A model generated the notes under the pieces. The model did not search any database. It was not told the origin of the DNA and worked only from the letters and a program-made list of their open reading frames with translations. 64,000 bases of DNA from Pelagerythrobacter sp041912895. Lineage in GTDB: Bacteria > Pseudomonadota > Alphaproteobacteria > Sphingomonadales > Sphingomonadaceae. The position numbers and the translations under genes are program-made. Location of the stretch: the NCBI RefSeq assembly GCF_041912895.1, contig NZ_JAYSGI010000003.1, positions 62,001 through 126,000 of the forward strand, written 5' to 3'. Below, piece by piece: positions 62,402 through 64,000 of this stretch. Position 1 is the first letter of the stretch, and each line of letters begins with the position of its first letter.

Positions 62402-64000
62402 ATGTTGCGGCAATACGAACTTGTGGAGCGGGTCAAGGATTACGACCCGGACGCCGACGAGGCGCTGCTGAATCGCGCCTATGTCTATACCGTGCACAAG
62501 CATGGTACGCAGAAGCGCGCCTCGGGCGATCCCTATTTCAGCCATCCGGTCGAGGTGGCCGGGCTGATGACCGATCTCCAGCTCGATCAGGAGACGATCA
62601 TCACCGCGCTGCTCCACGACACGGTCGAGGATACGCTGGCGACGATCGAGGACGTCGAGGAGCATTTCGGGGCCGACGTGGCGCGACTGGTCGACGGAGT
62701 GACCAAGCTTTCCAAGATCGAGGCGATGCCCGAAAACGAGCGTGCGGCGGAAAACCTGCGCAAGTTCCTGCTCGCGATGAGCGAGGATATCCGCGTGCTG
62801 CTCGTCAAGCTGGGCGACCGGCTGCACAACATGCGTACGCTGCATTTCATCAAGAGCCCCGAAAAGCGCCGCCGCATCGCGCGCGAGACGATGGACATCT
62901 ACGCCCCGCTGGCCGAACGGGTGGGAATGTACGAATACATGCGCGAGATGCAGCTGCTCGCGTTCGAACAGCTCGAGCCCGAAGCGTACAAGACGATCAC
63001 CGGCCGGCTGGAGCAGATCCGGCGGCAGGGCGGCGGGCAGGTCGATGCGATCGCGCTCGCGATCAAGCAGTCGCTCGCCGAAGCGGGTCTCAAGGTCGAA
63101 GTGACGGGGCGCGAGAAACACCCCTATTCGATCTGGAAGAAGATGGCCGAGCGCCACATGCCGTTCGAGCAGGTGAGCGATATCATGGCCTTCCGCGTGA
63201 TCTGCGAAAGCGAGGCCGACTGTTACGCCGCGATGGGCCTGCTGCACACGACCTGGCAGTTCATCCCGGGCAAGTTCAAGGATTACATCTCCACTCCCAA
63301 GACCAACGGCTACCGCTCGCTCCACACCTCGCTGATCTACGAGAATTCGATGCGGGTGGAGGTGCAGATTCGCACGCGCGAGATGCATCGCACCAACGAA
63401 TACGGGCTGGCCGCGCACTGGGCTTACAAACAGGGCGACCGGCCCGACGGGCAGGTCGGCTGGCTGCGCGACCTGATCGAGATCGTCGACGCCAGCCACG
63501 ACGCCGAGGAACTGCTCGAGCACACGCGCATGGCGATCTACCAGGATCGCATCTTCGCCTTCACGCCGAAGGGCGCGCTGTTCCAGTTGCCGATCGGCGC
63601 GACCCCGGTGGACTTCGCCTTCGCCGTCCACACCGATCTGGGCGCGCAGACCGTGGGCGCGAAGATCAACGGGCGCCACATGCCGCTGCGCACACGGCTG
63701 GAAAACGGCGACGTGGTGGAGATCATCAAGGGCAAGAGCGCCGAACCGCAACTGTCGTGGCTCGGCTTCGTCGTCACCGGCAAGGCGCGGGCCGCGGTGC
63801 GCCGCGCGGTGCGGCTGAAGGAACGTGCCGAAGTGGCCGAGATCGGCCGCAAGCTGTTCGACGAGATCGCCGCGCGCGTGCCCGCCAAGATCGGCAAGAA
63901 GGCGATCCGCGACGCGGTCGGCCGGCTCGAACTGGAAGACGAGGAAGACCTGATGTACGCGATCGGCACGGCCAAGCTGGCCGATCGCGAGGTGATGGAG
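62402..64000 (+). CDS. rsh: Bifunctional (p)ppGpp synthetase/hydrolase (RelA/SpoT homologue), N-terminal part
   Basis: 533 codons are present before the right edge. MLRQYELVERVKDYDPDADE opens the protein; the hydrolase HD domain shows HGTQKRASGDPYFSHPVEVA and LLHDTVEDT, the synthetase domain EVTGREKHPYSIWKKM and FKDYISTPKTNGYRSLHTSL, and the TGS domain starts about residue 381 (DRIFAFTPKG, VDFAFAVHTDLG). Controls the stringent response in alphaproteobacteria, which usually carry one Rsh. An in-frame ATG at 62333 would add 23 residues without homology-like sequence; the start at 62402 is the family norm. C-terminal ACT region is outside the window. Confidence 0.95.
   Translation, partial: MLRQYELVERVKDYDPDADEALLNRAYVYTVHKHGTQKRASGDPYFSHPVEVAGLMTDLQLDQETIITALLHDTVEDTLATIEDVEEHFGADVARLVDGVTKLSKIEAMPENERAAENLRKFLLAMSEDIRVLLVKLGDRLHNMRTLHFIKSPEKRRRIARETMDIYAPLAERVGMYEYMREMQLLAFEQLEPEAYKTITGRLEQIRRQGGGQVDAIALAIKQSLAEAGLKVEVTGREKHPYSIWKKMAERHMPFEQVSDIMAFRVICESEADCYAAMGLLHTTWQFIPGKFKDYISTPKTNGYRSLHTSLIYENSMRVEVQIRTREMHRTNEYGLAAHWAYKQGDRPDGQVGWLRDLIEIVDASHDAEELLEHTRMAIYQDRIFAFTPKGALFQLPIGATPVDFAFAVHTDLGAQTVGAKINGRHMPLRTRLENGDVVEIIKGKSAEPQLSWLGFVVTGKARAAVRRAVRLKERAEVAEIGRKLFDEIAARVPAKIGKKAIRDAVGRLELEDEEDLMYAIGTAKLADREVME

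Overview
The window looks like a chromosomal segment of an alphaproteobacterium of the order Sphingomonadales, most likely the Erythrobacteraceae. This is inference from gene content and base composition. Supporting points are high G+C with strong third-position G/C bias, a carotenoid crtY-crtI pair at the left edge, several families common in sphingomonads (DUF2585, DUF6491, MipA/OmpV, DUF885, GPH-type transporters, acyl-CoA dehydrogenase clusters), ligase-associated PdeM, an SspB adaptor and a his operon with short ATGA/GTGA overlaps. I recognised no rRNA, tRNA, CRISPR array, prophage or insertion sequence.

Layout. 1-4213: carotenoid genes, small envelope proteins and a MipA-like outer-membrane protein. 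4280-10137: exported hydrolases (S9 peptidase, amidohydrolase, DUF885 peptidase) and a hotdog thioesterase. 10279-12807: a large YadA-like trimeric autotransporter adhesin preceded by an AT-rich leader. 13086-15121: a TPP riboswitch and thiC. 15114-16333: an AT-rich, apparently imported pair, a DarT-type DNA ADP-ribosyltransferase followed by a NADAR-domain protein; its first start codon lies inside the end of thiC. 16354-26876: a patchwork of small lipoproteins, peptidases, a SWIB protein, DUF72, a membrane dipeptidase homologue and a run of small stress-type proteins. 26947-36301: dapD and an acyl-CoA catabolic region (three acyl-CoA dehydrogenases, alcohol dehydrogenase, APH-like kinase, GPH transporter, SDR) with candidate operators. 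36349-38862: HTH protein, gmk, sspB. 38948-42629: hisB-H-A-F-E with a 60-residue PEP-CTERM protein inserted before hisE, then a HIT protein. 42687-47129: ybgC-tolQRAB-pal. 47173-56764: J-domain protein, TonB_C-repeat protein, ATP-grasp enzyme, Cys/Met PLP enzyme, SLC13 transporter, infC, pdeM, hemF. 56859-61575: M1 peptidase, then cydA-cydB-DUF2474. 61675-64000: a Doc toxin/AbrB-type antitoxin pair divergent from the bifunctional (p)ppGpp enzyme gene, which runs off the right edge.

The most notable items are (i) the DarT-NADAR toxin-antitoxin candidate, coupled by an 8-nt overlap to thiC and so potentially transcribed under a TPP riboswitch, (ii) the Doc/AbrB pair whose palindromic operator sits between it and the stringent-response gene, (iii) a probable AUA start for infC with a well placed Shine-Dalgarno, (iv) a minimal PEP-CTERM protein inside the histidine operon, and (v) repeat families, including two inverted-repeat elements of similar design and an in-frame repeat in an SLC13 transporter.
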